Shown: positions 12,350 to 23,754, counted from the first letter of the stretch. The stretch is DNA of 57,500 nt from Mesostigma viride (GCA_009746045.1 RPFO01000164.1:2909374-2966873); one strand, 5' to 3'. The notes: a model not told the origin generated them from the letters alone. Translations and numbers: made by a program.

Positions 12350-12745
12350 AGCGTTGTTGTCATTGAGCTGCTCATGTGCTGCTGCTGCTGCTGTGCTGCC
12401 ATGCTACTGCTGCTGCATTGCTGCCGTGCTGCTGCTGTGCTATTGTGCTGATGTGTTGCTGCATTGCTGCCGTGCCGCTGATGTATTGCTGTCGTGCTGC
12501 TGTGTTGATGCACTGCTGCATTGCTGCCGTGCTGCTGAGCTAGTACTGCCTATTAGTGAATTTCCTATCAATGGACTATAGTCCACTGATAGGAAATTCA
12601 GGAATCGGCATACTAAGTTGCTGCTGCGCTGACTTGTGCTCCTGCTATGCGGCCGTGTTGATGTGCTACAGTTGTGCTGCTGCTGTGCTACGGTCATGCT
12701 GCTGCTGTGTTGCTGGGCTGATGTGTTGTTGCATTGATGTAGTGG
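12350..12745. repeat. degenerate GCTGCT/TGCTG-rich microsatellite-like tract
   Basis: Repeated TGCTGCTGTG/ATTGCTGCCGTG words without a fixed period flank a 44-bp near-palindrome. No coding sense. Confidence 0.75.
12557..12600. repeat. 44-bp near-perfect palindrome
   Basis: The left arm starts TGAATTTCCTATCA and the right arm ends TGATAGGAAATTCA. The 22-nt arms match at 21 positions with no loop, meeting at ACTATAGT. It sits inside the TGCTG-rich tract and could be a minimal inverted-repeat element or cruciform. Confidence 0.8.
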
Positions 12746-12759
12746 CTATTGTTCCGCTA

Positions 12760-13500
12760 CTACAATTTGCTACTGATGCCGCTGCTGGTGCTTTTTTGCA
12801 TGTCAGTGCCCGCTATGTTCACACCACTGTTGCCGCGGTTGGTATCGCGTGATTTCCACCGGTTGTGCGTTGATGTGTTACTCATGCATTTCCCCCTATA
12901 TTTGGTAGCACGCGGTTTCGCGTTAGTTAGGTGCAGACAGCTGCATGTAGACAAACATCTTGTTTAAGTCGGTCAATTAACTGTTCTTGACGCATCATGG
13001 TCCAAGTCGACCGACCTGTAGGGACCAGTAGAGCAATTGTCTAGGAGAAAGAGCGTGATCGCTGCAGAAGCCGCGTGGCAGCCGTGGCTGTACCTGTAGT
13101 ACGACCTGCATATATATGGATACTGTATTTGGATACTGGGTTGTTTATCAATTCTGGTTTTAATTTATTTAGTGTACCTGGTGTTGGCATGCCAACTCAG
13201 TGCTAAACTACTTTATGCACAATGATGCAACTTGATGCTATAGTGACGTGCCACGATGTAACTTTATTAACTTCACCATTAGTCATGGGGTCAATAGGAT
13301 TGCTCATTATGCCATGTTAACATGAACCATGGGTTACGTAATAGTGAAAACAGTAATCATGATGCTCCACTTGAAGTCTCCAACATGGTCATGTTTGGAA
13401 TTTTATTGATCATATTTACAATGTATAAAAAGAGACAACAAACGTGGAAGCATGGCACGCCGAGGCCGATAATATATGTGTGAAATATGAAAAGAGACAA
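12760..13500. other. no gene recognised
   Basis: AT-richer sequence with short frames only. It leads into hairpin and transposon-flank sequence from 13505 on. Confidence 0.35.
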
Positions 13501-13504
13501 CATC

Positions 13505-13537
13505 TTTGGCAAGCATGATCATATCATGCTTGCCAAA
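13505..13537. repeat. perfect 15-bp stem hairpin
   Basis: TTTGGCAAGCATGAT is followed by CAT and then its exact complement. Placed just outside the element starting at 13641. Function is unknown. Confidence 0.75.
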
Positions 13538-13783
13538 CATATTAATGATATCGACCATGTCCAGAAACCATGTTTGCCAATGGTGCATTTAGGATACATT
13601 TGAAGCCGTGCAAATGTATCCTAATCCGGTAAAACCACCCTCTCACCTCTTTGGTCCATAATTGGCTAGTAAAAAATATACCCATTTCCCCGAAAAATTA
13701 CAGACGGAGTAATAAAAATAACACCCATTTCACCGGAAAAATTACAGACGGAGCAGGACGGAGTGTTAACTCGTCGTCTGTCC

Positions 13784-13813
13784 CAACTCAGTCCTCACAG
13801 GAGGACTGAGTTG
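13784..13813. repeat. perfect 13-bp stem palindrome in left arm
   Basis: CAACTCAGTCCTC, a 4-base loop ACAG, then GAGGACTGAGTTG. Related palindromic words (GAGGACTGAGTTCAACTCAGTCCTC type) lie in the right arm of the same element at about 15440-15475. Confidence 0.8.
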
Positions 13814-15648
13814 ACAATTTTCAACCGCGTGTAGCGACTAGGTGGGGGGTCCATCCCAAATGTTTTGATGTGGATCGGGGGTGTACTAGATGTCATTTTG
13901 TTGGCAAAAATACTGCATATGTGAAAACTTGACCCGAACACCTGAAAATTACACGGACGTTGGGCACCCCCTCGCGAATTTGCATTTTTCGGGATAAGAA
14001 CGAGTGGGAAAAATTCAATCAAATCCTGGTGCATGAAGAAAAAATATAGGCATGTAAACAATATAGTTCTTGAAACGTGGCAAAAAACTGGGCTCGATTT
14101 GGCCACTGCAACTGCCTGAAACAATTAAAAAACTCTCAGTCCTCAGGAGAGGAATGGGGCTTTTGCTAACTTTGCTAGCATGTAAGTGCGGTCATACTAC
14201 ACATCACCGTGGCCACCAACCATCCCAATCAACTCATTTCCCTTCAAGCATTACAGGACAACACATGCACTTGCATCATCATACTTCAGGTATATCATAC
14301 CTTATCATGCAGTGAGAGCCTATGCATCCATGTAGGGAATGGGCTTGGATACCTACCAACAAAGGGTTATGTTATAAGTGTCAACCACCAATATAATGGG
14401 TAGGTTAAGCATATTTCCACTGTTTCTAACAACAATAGATATGGCTATAACTGTTTTTCCTTGCCATGATGTGGCCAACATAGTTGCTGGCACATGATGG
14501 CAGTGGTTTGTCACCAAGACTTTTCACTCACCCTTAAAAGCTTGAATACACCCTTGACGCAGCCCGTGGCCACACAATCATGCAGTATGAACGTAGCAAA
14601 AGAATAACTAACATCTATGAAGGTGTTGAAACCTGCACAGCTCCTAAAACCCTGCACAACTACACTCGGTTAAGGCAAATGCCTGCTAACATCATCTGAA
14701 AAGGGGGTTTTAGAGAGGGGCAGGCAACGGTCAAGAAAGAGCATCAAGACTTGAACCTGACAACGCCTCGCAAGCTTAAACTCATGTACGAACATCAAGA
14801 AACGAAGAGGCAACGATTATCCGGCTTTACCTGGCACGGCTGGCGTTACCTTGGCCCAGGCGGTGCCCGCAAAAGTGGCACTTTGCGGCACATAGACCAT
14901 GACGTGACAGAATGGTCGAAATCATCAAATCTATACTGTCACTCAATTTATTCTAATACAATGCATGTTAAAATGTAGAAAGAAACCTATCAGCCATTGA
15001 AATTGCGCCGGAAAGCAAGCGCAGTCATCAATTCCGTCAACCTGCCTTATCGCAGTTTTTTCCAGCAAGAACAGTGCCGACACCGGGTAAATCGCATCCC
15101 CGCGAGCTAAAAATTGATTTTTATCATCTTTAGAGCAAGTTAAAACTATTTCCTGAGTTTGGACAGCTAACTCGTCCGCAAACGTAAACTGCATGCATGG
15201 GCGCGAGCCGCCATGGCTAGGTCGTGCATTTCCGGAACTCGCGTTTCACGTGGAAAAGTACCCTTACCACCTGTACTTTGATCGTACATTTAGCCGCTCA
15301 TACCAAATCCAAAAAAATCCCAAAAATATGTCCAAGAAAGATCTTTTCACGTAGTATTCGAATAAATTTTGAGGGAATTTTTTTGTCAAACATTCTGAGC
15401 GGGGCGAATTTTCTACGAAACCCAAAAACTCGGTCCTCTAGAGAGGACTGAGTTCAACTCAGTCCTCCGTAGAGGACCAGAGACAGACGACGAGTTAAAA
15501 CTACCAATGCGGACGGTGTACACGTGTAGACGAACAGGCGGTCGCCGGGAACGCGGGGAAGACTCTCAGGGCCTCAGGCTACCAGGTGACAGCGGTGTGC
15601 TGCGGTGTGTCACGTGAGTTCAGTACTGTAGTTAGTTGTACGTACAGG

Positions 15649-15670
15649 CATGCACGCCTTAAGTTGGGTT
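15649..15670. repeat. inverted repeat bracketing the LINE (left copy)
   Basis: CATGCACGCCTTAAGTTGGG plus two bases. The reverse complement occurs at 21060-21081 with one mismatch, and weaker similarity extends further outward. It lies within the right arm of the 2.1-kb element. Confidence 0.65.
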
Positions 15671-15810
15671 CGAGGTTTTACTCGGGTTTTTCGGGGAAAT
15701 GGGTATATTTTATTAGCCCATTATGGACCAAAGAGGTGAGAGGGGAAATGAGTATCAGCGAATCCTAATGAAGGTGGGCACACACACGTGTGGCGGTGAC
15801 AGGTGAAAGG

Positions 15811-18800
15811 CTAATAGGGCGCGTTATTAGACCAGGGAAGCCATTGGACCTGAGTGATGTCGCCATGAGGCATACTGGTGAATACCTGATTACGGCCCAG
15901 TAGATCATGAAAAAGCTGGAGCGGGCTGGGCTTGTCGTTATTGGGCCCTGGGTCCCACACCCTGTGTTGTTCCTGAGCTAACAGCCAGTAGCGGCGCATA
16001 GCCGCATTCCATAGGTATATAAAGCGCCGGACTACGCCGCCGCGGGTATACTCCTCGCGGACCTTAAAGACTGTCTCGTTGCGTATGGTCCAGATCGCGT
16101 ATAGCATAGTAGTGCGTAGCCATATCCATTCTGCTTGGGAAACTGAAAGCTCGGACCCTGGTGTGCCAGCAATACCGAAAATGATGGTACGCACGCTGAT
16201 TGGGAGAGTGGGTGGCGATGCCGTCCATGCGGCCCAGATGTTAATGAGCCACGTCCAAACCCCAGGGAGATTACAGTAAAGAAACCTGTGCTCAATGGTT
16301 TCACTAGGGTGCGTGCACAGGCATGATGCATCATGACCAAAACGCTCGTGGAGCATGGCGCAGACCCCTATCGCCCTATGCATCAAAAGGTGTTGTACAT
16401 CAGTGGCCCTGCGGTCCACGAGAGGGTGGTCTACCGCCAGGGTAATCATCTTAACCCAAGTGTAGCCCGGCCAATGTATTCCCCAGCGGGCTCGGCCCGG
16501 GTGGGGCTGATGGTACATATGCAACAAGATATCATAACCCCAATCTGCGGTGTACTCAAAGATACATTTGCTGGTTCTGATGTCCCCCTTGGTTAAGACC
16601 CATCCAAATTCAACCGGGTCCAGATGTAGTAGATCGAGCCGTGTGTTGCCCACGTGTAGCCATGTAATGCTCTCAACCGGGGATAATGGGTCCGGCTGGA
16701 TCATGCAAGATCTTGGCACAGACCATGGGACTACGCGTATGCGGTGACACTGGGAAGCTGGCGTGTACGCATATAAGGTGGATAGTTGATACAGACACCC
16801 ATTGTGGCCAGAAATAGCGTCCAGCAGTTGTAGTTGGAGCCCCTCAGGTGGCAGAACCGTCACGACTAAACCCTTGCACGCAGGCGTGACTCCGTCGGCG
16901 TAGAAGCTAACCCAGTCGCCGGTTATAATTGGCTTGCGTGGGGCAGTCATCAATGCATGCCACGCCGCTGGTATCGCACTTATAAGAGTTTGCCACGCTT
17001 GCAGGGAGGGCATGTGGGAGACCCAAGTGCTGACCTCGTCGTAGCTGAGCCGTCGGTACGCAGCGCCGTGCCCCAGGTAGAGGTCCAGCACCCTGACAAT
17101 CGGCGGTGACGCGCGCAGAAAGCCATCATACGGGTTGTGTCCGTGGAGAGTGCCCAGGGGCTTGTTAGTAGCGTCTGTGATTAAGTCATTAAAAAAGAGT
17201 GGCTGCCGTGCCACCTCCTCTCTAGTAGTAGGAAAGACTAGGCGACCCGGCTTGAGCTTATTGTAACCTGTCCATATGCGCTGCCAATACCATGGGAGTC
17301 CTTTGTACGAAATAAGGGTGCTGCCCAGTATGCCCGCCCCCAGTTGCCACGAGGTGCCACTAGCATGGGTGGAAAGAGAGGCTAGCGTTTCACGTGCAAG
17401 CATGCAGCCAGGGTGTGTGTTAACGCCCATAAAAACGGATATCACTTGTTTAGCATACAGCGACCACAGACGCCATTGTATGTTGTGGAGCCCGAGGCCC
17501 CCGTGCACCCATGACATGAAGGACATCTCTCTGTTGATCCATCCGTGGACCGTGTGGGAGATTAAGCCTTTCTGTTTCCAGACAAAATTGCTGCCAAGGC
17601 GTTGGATGAGCTGTGTGGTGGCATCATTGGGTGGGTGTGCTTGGCAATAATACAAGACCTTAGAGAACAACAGTTGGTTGACGATCAGGGTTCGCCCTCG
17701 TAGGCTCATGCGGTGGACGGCCCCCCAGCGCCCTGCGGTAAGGAGAACGCCTGCAAGCTTGCCCACGTGGTTGGTTTCATCATACATGAAAGAACGTTGT
17801 TCAGCCAAGCGTCCCTCGGGTGTGCAGCCGATGGGACAATTGTGCAAAAGGTGGTGATCCCCCGGCTTGACCCAGGTCACAGCCAGGTTGGGGAGGGCGT
17901 AGCGTAGGGTGTTGGTTTTGCCGATATGCAGTCCCGTGGACTTGAGCACATTGCATCGTTGTTGTGTGGCAACAGAATAGGTAGTGATATTATCCATGAC
18001 AGCATGCACTTCAGGCAGAGAGATACAAACATTTGTTGTGTCATCCACATAAGCCGTTTGGAATATACCTTTACCGTTACCTGTCGGGAAGCCCCGAATG
18101 CGAGGATCGTTCTGGTGTAGCCAGTAGAGTCCTGCGTGGGCCAAGAGAAATAGAATAGGGGACATGCAATCTCCTTGTGGTAGCGATCGTGAGCTAGCGC
18201 CGGTCGCTGACTTGTGTCCGTCTATTAGTAAATACCAAGCCAGGGATTTGATCATACCCATAATGACGGTCATGAGTTGTGGGCCAAATCCTAGTGCGGT
18301 TAGAATGTGTTCTAGGTATTCCCAGCACATACGGTCAAAGGCTTTTTCAAAATCCCAAAACAATATGAAACCCTCTATATCGTCGCGCCAGGCTTTTTCC
18401 ACAATGTCCATGATGAGGGTAATGCTGTCGTTGATGTGGAGATTGGCCCTAAAGCCCACTTGCTCCGGACCAATGAGGAAGTCTAGGACGGTGTATAAGC
18501 GTCGTTGGATTATTTTACTGATGATTTTGTACGCTACCGTAAGGAGACGGATTGGGCGGTAGTTTTTCCATAGAGTCTTGTCTCCTTTTTTGTACAGTAA
18601 GATAAGCGCAGATTCAGCCCATCTGCCGCTCACCTTACCGTGCCGCCAAATTTCAAGAATACATTCGTAGAAATCTATGTGTAGAAGGGACCAGAACGTT
18701 TTCCAGAATTCAATAGGCAGACCGTCGACCCCGGGGGCGCTACCGGTTTTGATGTGTTCCATAGCTGTTGTGGCCTCTTCCATGGAGGGGATTTGATCGA

Positions 18801-20319
18801 GTTCCTGCTGTTGAGCTGGTGTAAGGCGACGGGGAATGGCATGTAGGATTTTTTGCATGGCTGCAGATGAGTCAGGATGGGGTTCGTTTAGAAAGAGAGC
18901 TGAGTAGTAACGGTGACCACTCTGTAGTATGGAGGTGATGTCTCGGTGGCTGCCGTGTTCGTCTTGGATTTCCGTGATAGAGGAGTGAGCTTTAGGGGTA
19001 GGAATCAGAGCAAAGAACTCTTTGGTCATTCTCTCTCCTACCTGGTGCCACCACAGATTTTCTGAGTCTAGTGCTAATGTGTGACGCTCGAAACGTAGTT
19101 TGTCAAGTTCGGTCTGAGCTCTTTGAAGTTTTGTTAGTTCCGATTGATACAGGGTAGGCTTCGCTTGGAGTTTATTCACTATGCGTTGGTAGTACCGATA
19201 GTCCTGTCCTTTCTGGCGGCGGATATTTTGTGAATACAGTTGGGAAAATTCTAGAATGTTAGCTAGGCCCTCCTGCATCCAGCTGCAGCAGTCTGTGTAG
19301 CTACCCTTGCTGGCTCTCCACGACTGCCAGCGTGTCATGATCTCAAGGTAGTACTTATCGTCCGCGAGTAGGTGTTTGTTTAAGCGGGGAATGCCGGGGC
19401 CCCGGGCGGAGTTGGTGTGATGGGCAAGGGTAACGATGAGTGGGTAGTGATCAGAAAAATTAACAGAACGGTCGACCGATGCGTAGCAAACTAGGTCCGC
19501 CCATGCGGGTGTGATGTAGATTTTATCAAGACGACGAGTAGTGCGTACATTTAAACGTGTGGCCAGCCAAGTGGGCCCGTGGTCTCGTGAGCGGATGACA
19601 TCCTGTAAGTTCAGGTCCATGATCTGTTTACTGAAGGCCGCTGTGCGTATAGGGGGGTGTTCATCCAGGTCTATATTGAAATCGCCCATCAACGCAATTT
19701 CGAACCCCTGTGAGATAAGGTCAGCGGCCATTTTGAAGAGGGAAGGGTAGAATGAGGCTTGATCCGTTGGCTCGGTTGGGGCATATACACTAATAATGTA
19801 TCCCTTATTTCCTGCCCATGTAATGGACTGCCGCGTCCAACGGCCCTGCCATCTAGCCTCCGCTGTGTCGGTAGCTATAGCCCAGTCCTGGCATGTCAGC
19901 GTAGGGTTGGGAGGTTTACGGTATTGAATGAGGGCAGTGCCCCCTTGTGTACCGCGTGCCCATGCCCAACGGTGAACTGTCCTAGGTGCAAGTGCTCTAG
20001 CAGCTCTAAGGGCGGTGCGTGTGGCAGCTTCTTGGATTTTATGTTCCTGCAGTCCTATCCAAATTTCATGCGAGGGGCCCACGTAGCGCTCGAGCAAGTT
20101 GTGTAATGCATTTGCTAATTCTCGTGTGCGAGGTATTCGCTGTCCCTGCCCTGGTGTGTGTGACCCGTATGTGTTCAGCCCCCTGACATTCCACGATACC
20201 AGTGTTAGTTGACTCATGTCATTGCAGGGCTCCAGCGGACCAGGCCGGGTAGGTTCCGTGTAGGTCCCCATGGCGTGGTGAGATTGGACCTGCGAAAGGT
20301 GAAAGACACGGCACAACAT
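15811..20319 (-). CDS. LINE ORF2: endonuclease-reverse transcriptase, uninterrupted
   Basis: One 1502-codon frame, with the natural start probably Met35 (20217) just before the first motif. Residues about 36-300 form an APE-type endonuclease: SWNVRGL (Asn44), GLQEHKI (Glu92), GDFN (Asp213), RLDKIYI and SDH (289-291). Residues about 515-850 form the reverse transcriptase: YRPI (587), catalytic Asp656 in WDFEKAFD, SLPQGD (712-717) and YVDD (757-760). Near the C-terminus a Cys/His cluster (SCLCTHPSETIEHRFLYCN) matches the zf-RVT type. The protein would nick target DNA and prime cDNA synthesis there. No ORF1 is seen upstream, no 3' A/T tail is obvious beyond the stop, and the 3' flank runs straight into the neighbouring inverted-repeat element. 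The open frame with all catalytic motifs suggests a young, possibly competent copy. Confidence 0.93.
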   Translation of the reverse strand: MLCRVFHLSQVQSHHAMGTYTEPTRPGPLEPCNDMSQLTLVSWNVRGLNTYGSHTPGQGQRIPRTRELANALHNLLERYVGPSHEIWIGLQEHKIQEAATRTALRAARALAPRTVHRWAWARGTQGGTALIQYRKPPNPTLTCQDWAIATDTAEARWQGRWTRQSITWAGNKGYIISVYAPTEPTDQASFYPSLFKMAADLISQGFEIALMGDFNIDLDEHPPIRTAAFSKQIMDLNLQDVIRSRDHGPTWLATRLNVRTTRRLDKIYITPAWADLVCYASVDRSVNFSDHYPLIVTLAHHTNSARGPGIPRLNKHLLADDKYYLEIMTRWQSWRASKGSYTDCCSWMQEGLANILEFSQLYSQNIRRQKGQDYRYYQRIVNKLQAKPTLYQSELTKLQRAQTELDKLRFERHTLALDSENLWWHQVGERMTKEFFALIPTPKAHSSITEIQDEHGSHRDITSILQSGHRYYSALFLNEPHPDSSAAMQKILHAIPRRLTPAQQQELDQIPSMEEATTAMEHIKTGSAPGVDGLPIEFWKTFWSLLHIDFYECILEIWRHGKVSGRWAESALILLYKKGDKTLWKNYRPIRLLTVAYKIISKIIQRRLYTVLDFLIGPEQVGFRANLHINDSITLIMDIVEKAWRDDIEGFILFWDFEKAFDRMCWEYLEHILTALGFGPQLMTVIMGMIKSLAWYLLIDGHKSATGASSRSLPQGDCMSPILFLLAHAGLYWLHQNDPRIRGFPTGNGKGIFQTAYVDDTTNVCISLPEVHAVMDNITTYSVATQQRCNVLKSTGLHIGKTNTLRYALPNLAVTWVKPGDHHLLHNCPIGCTPEGRLAEQRSFMYDETNHVGKLAGVLLTAGRWGAVHRMSLRGRTLIVNQLLFSKVLYYCQAHPPNDATTQLIQRLGSNFVWKQKGLISHTVHGWINREMSFMSWVHGGLGLHNIQWRLWSLYAKQVISVFMGVNTHPGCMLARETLASLSTHASGTSWQLGAGILGSTLISYKGLPWYWQRIWTGYNKLKPGRLVFPTTREEVARQPLFFNDLITDATNKPLGTLHGHNPYDGFLRASPPIVRVLDLYLGHGAAYRRLSYDEVSTWVSHMPSLQAWQTLISAIPAAWHALMTAPRKPIITGDWVSFYADGVTPACKGLVVTVLPPEGLQLQLLDAISGHNGCLYQLSTLYAYTPASQCHRIRVVPWSVPRSCMIQPDPLSPVESITWLHVGNTRLDLLHLDPVEFGWVLTKGDIRTSKCIFEYTADWGYDILLHMYHQPHPGRARWGIHWPGYTWVKMITLAVDHPLVDRRATDVQHLLMHRAIGVCAMLHERFGHDASCLCTHPSETIEHRFLYCNLPGVWTWLINIWAAWTASPPTLPISVRTIIFGIAGTPGSELSVSQAEWIWLRTTMLYAIWTIRNETVFKVREEYTRGGVVRRFIYLWNAAMRRYWLLAQEQHRVWDPGPNNDKPSPLQLFHDLLGRNQVFTSMPHGDITQVQWLPWSNNAPY

Positions 20320-21059
20320 GCACAGGGCGTGGGCGTGAGATAGTCATTAAAAGAGAGACCTACTGTGCAGTGTGCTGTGAGCAGAACCAAAGCGATTGGA
20401 AAGGCTGCATTACACCCACGTTTGGGTAATGGCAGCAGGTATTGAGAAAAGTCGTTATGGAGGTGTCTTGGTGATAGCGGATCACCTGGTGTGGCGATAA
20501 CTATTCCATAGTCATTGCGCCTGTGAAAGGGTAACCGAGGGTACAGGAGGTCACGCTCCAAGGAGACTACTCGCCCACCCAGGTGGAGGGGCCCAGGCCT
20601 AGTCCATCCTGCCGATGGGTTTTCGAATCCGAGCCGTGGCTCACTGACCGAATGCCATAATGGGGTAGCCGTCACGAGAAACAGTGAGGCGAGGGGCGGA
20701 CTTACGAATTTCGTAAGGCCTGCTCCTTCTACCCACACGTTTCAAGTGACGGCTAGCTGTTCCGCCCCTCAGAAGAGATGGCTAGACGTACCTTTTCGTG
20801 CTGAATCCGAATCTGCCCTTTGTTTCGCGTTTAGATTACTACGTAAGGTGCTATCTCGTCCGCCGTCAGGGCCACCATAGCCAGCTTGAAAATCAACGTG
20901 CTGTCTACTGGTTTTACTCGGGTTAACCTTATAGGGCGTGAATGGCTCTACTAAATTGTACTAATTTGAAACAAAGATACTCAAAAAATAATGTTTTTAA
21001 CTACTTTGAACTAATAATACCAAAATCCTGTTCGACCCAACGTGAATACAACTGAAGCC
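20320..21059. other. LINE 5' flank or leader, no clear gene
   Basis: A 174-codon open frame on the minus strand (20738-20214) overlaps the LINE start in another frame but shows no motif. It is more likely 5' leader sequence than a gene. GGTTTTACTCGGGTTAACC near 20909 repeats a motif from about 15675. No ORF1 with coiled coil or RRM was recognised. Confidence 0.4.
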
Positions 21060-21081
21060 AACCCAACTTAAGGCGTGAATG
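21060..21081. repeat. inverted repeat bracketing the LINE (right copy)
   Basis: AACCCAACTTAAGGCGTGAA plus two bases is the reverse complement of 15649-15670 with 21 of 22 positions matching. A degenerate relative occurs near 20925. Confidence 0.65.
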
Positions 21082-23745
21082 ACTGTACTAGTGCGAAGCT
21101 TAGCGGGCTTGGCCTCAGGTACCTAAGGCAAATGCACAGGGCGATAGGTAACGATGTCGTCCTGACACGGCCTACACTACGTAGGCCGGTTTCACTCATT
21201 CGGTATGCCATAGCCTGCACTTCTCAGCTGAAGTACATCAAGCCTCGTCGCCGGGTTCCTGGTGAGGGGGAATTTTCAGATCCCGAGGTTGTACCGGGGA
21301 TTTTACATTGACACCGCCTCAGACTTTCCCCCACAACCAAGCATCCATGGCGCGCCCACACCCGCGTCAGAGTGCTAGACTTAAATCAATGTCATTTTGG
21401 GGATAACGGTAGTGTTTTCTTGAGCCAAACTAAGTTGCACCGCAGCTAAATGTAGAAAGTGTCCAAAGGCATTTTGTTTGTCTGCCCGGATCTTACTTCT
21501 GTCAGCACTTGATTTCGACTTGTTTACATCTCGTGCGTCGATGAAATAGGGACATGCATGAGGGCAAAGAATCAAGACCACTACCATGACGTCTCGTAAC
21601 GTTATGACCTTATGTGCACTTCGAATCGTGGTGAGACAGCGCTCGTTAGCCGCCTCACATTGCTAAAAGTTTGGTGGGGGCTGGGGGTTAAGCAGAAACC
21701 ACACTTTCAACGCTTTTTATGTGGAACCGCTTGTACTCATTCTTTGTTTGGGATGGTAGACCACGAATTTGCCGAAATTCGCGTGAGGTGATTCCGGGGC
21801 ATTCCATGTTGGCCAGTGTGCTTTGGAACTCGCTAGCCTCATTTTGCCTTGCCCGTCAATATCCCCGATAGGTTTATCAGCCAGCTGGTCAAATAGAGAG
21901 TTACAATTAATTGAAGCAGTAACATCTTTTCAGGGGTGATGTTGGGGTTGTATTATGGGATGCAATGGAGGGCGCGTGAGGCCCCGAGACGATGGGTTAG
22001 ATGGCAGCCGTGCGGGCGATCCGACGGTGTCAGGCAGTCCCAGACCCGTCCTGACCTTCACTCACGCAGCCGTTCCTTTTCGACCAACCATGCCACCAAT
22101 CCTGACGTCGGCTCCACACGGTCCCCTCCTTGCTTTTCTCCCTGACTTACGCAAATCCATCAACCTGTAACAATCCGATTAACTGTCTTCCTTATCCAGC
22201 ACAAATATTCCAGAGATGCACACAGGTCCAGCATTTAAACGTTTCAGACACTCGTCACGGCTGCTTTTGCGTGGCAGTACACTGGCAGGGTCCCGATATC
22301 ATGCGTCTGCCCCGAATGTGCCCTCCCAGCGGTCATCGACTTAATGCTAGCTGTTTGATCGCTGAGTGAGCCGAACACGCTGATGCCATATTTGACACTC
22401 CTGCTGTGTCCATGTGGCTTGGATGAACAATGGCGCGTGCTGGAACGAGCCCACAAGACCCCTTAATTGATACCAATCCCAAGGCACCCAATCAGTAGAC
22501 AATCGGTGTGTGTCTAGTGACTTTGTTTAGCATCGGTGCCAGGCTGCCCTGCATGTGTTTCTGACCAACCTTGTTTTCCCCGCAACCCCAGGATCCTTGT
22601 CCCCAGGAAATTAAAGCAACGTCAGTGGGCCATTAGAGGCAAACCGCATGTACACTGCTGCGTTAAGGATGACAGTAGCTAGGTCTGCCAGCTGCCAAGT
22701 ACATGGACTGGCAGGCAGCATTGCCAGGTGGCCCGCAGAGAGTAGGGGAAAGGGGAAGGGAGAGTAGGGTGGCTACTTGGTATGGAGATGGAGGCAGGCA
22801 AGGCGGCTGGTGGGGAGAGTGGGGTTTGAGGGGCAGGGAGCATGTGGCAAAAGGAGGGTGTTTGGAGAGTGTAGCAACTGTTGAGAGCAAAGAAGAGGAT
22901 GGGCGTCCTGCTGATGGGGACTTTTGGGCCTTTGCGGTGCTTGGTTCGTCAAACTACCGTGGGTGCGTGCTTGTCACATCGTGCTATTGCATTTGGGTGC
23001 ATGAAACAGTGCCTTGAACGCACTACAGAAGTACACGGTGAACACTCAGGGACTGTTTTTGCAGCTGACATGGAACACACCTATTAGTTTGTTACTTGTC
23101 ACCTATCTCCAGAAAACATTCTGAGTAAACGATTCGGCTGATGTGGGAGATGCGTGCACAATATTATTCGCCGCATGTTGCTGTTTCCCAGCCTACAACC
23201 AGCTCCTAACCAATTTAACTTTGTACGGCATGGCTGCCCTGTTCACCCTTGAGCCCTGTGTCGCTGGTGCTCCCATCCCCATGTTTTTCCTTCCATGCCC
23301 TTCCAGCGTCCCTGGAACGGATGACAGTGATCGCCGGGGTACACACAAGGAAGTCAGCACCTGCGCTGGATTATGACGCCCACAAGAGCGACGTTGTTAG
23401 CACAAGTCAGCGGACGGCTACGGCCAGCCGTTGGAATGTCATCCACGATTCGTCTACAGTGACCGGGGAAAGGCTATGAAAGAAAGCAGAATAACAGGGC
23501 CACCGCAGCCTTATGATTCCCATGCGACTCCGAGCCCCCTCTGTAGCACAGGAATGGCACACCCTGGCCGCTGGCATGCCCCTGCTTTCTGGGTATGTGC
23601 GAGGAGTTTGGAGTGATGGGTCCCTCGCCTGACATTGTCGACCTGCAGACGGTCGGTTTTCGAGACCAGACGTGCCACACGGCCACGTACAGGTACGCAG
23701 CTCTCCCACGTCCGTCCCTGGAACTCGTGCTGTTTTCTTGGACGG
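21082..23745. other. region upstream of RECG1, no gene recognised
   Basis: Only short frames without motifs. It should include the RECG1 promoter and 5' UTR, possibly with untranslated exons, but no TATA box or other element can be picked out with confidence. Confidence 0.35.
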
Positions 23746-23754
23746 GCCACCATG
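23746..23754 (+). promoter_or_regulatory. strong translation initiation context of RECG1
   Basis: GCCACC directly precedes ATG at 23752, an ideal eukaryotic initiation context. The codons that follow read as an Arg/Ser/Leu/Ala-rich, acid-free N-terminus, which supports this start over the in-frame ATG at 24005. Confidence 0.75.

Larger units (their letters stand above)
13641..15741. mobile_element. 2.1-kb element with long inverted terminal repeats, non-coding
   Basis: The left end begins TCTCACCTCTTTGGTCCATAAT and the right end is its reverse complement (about 15720-15741). The similarity continues through ATACCCATTTCCCCGAAAAA. It resumes deeper with GTTAACTCGTCGTCTGTC (left, about 13764; right arm about 15475-15500 inverted) and a GAGGACTGAGTT palindrome in both arms. 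The right arm has about 180 bp of extra sequence. No transposase-like frame lies between the arms, so it is probably a non-autonomous DNA transposon. The flanks 13612-13640 and 15742-15797 occur directly joined at 4103-4186. Family is not assigned, and no convincing target-site duplication was identified. Confidence 0.7.
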
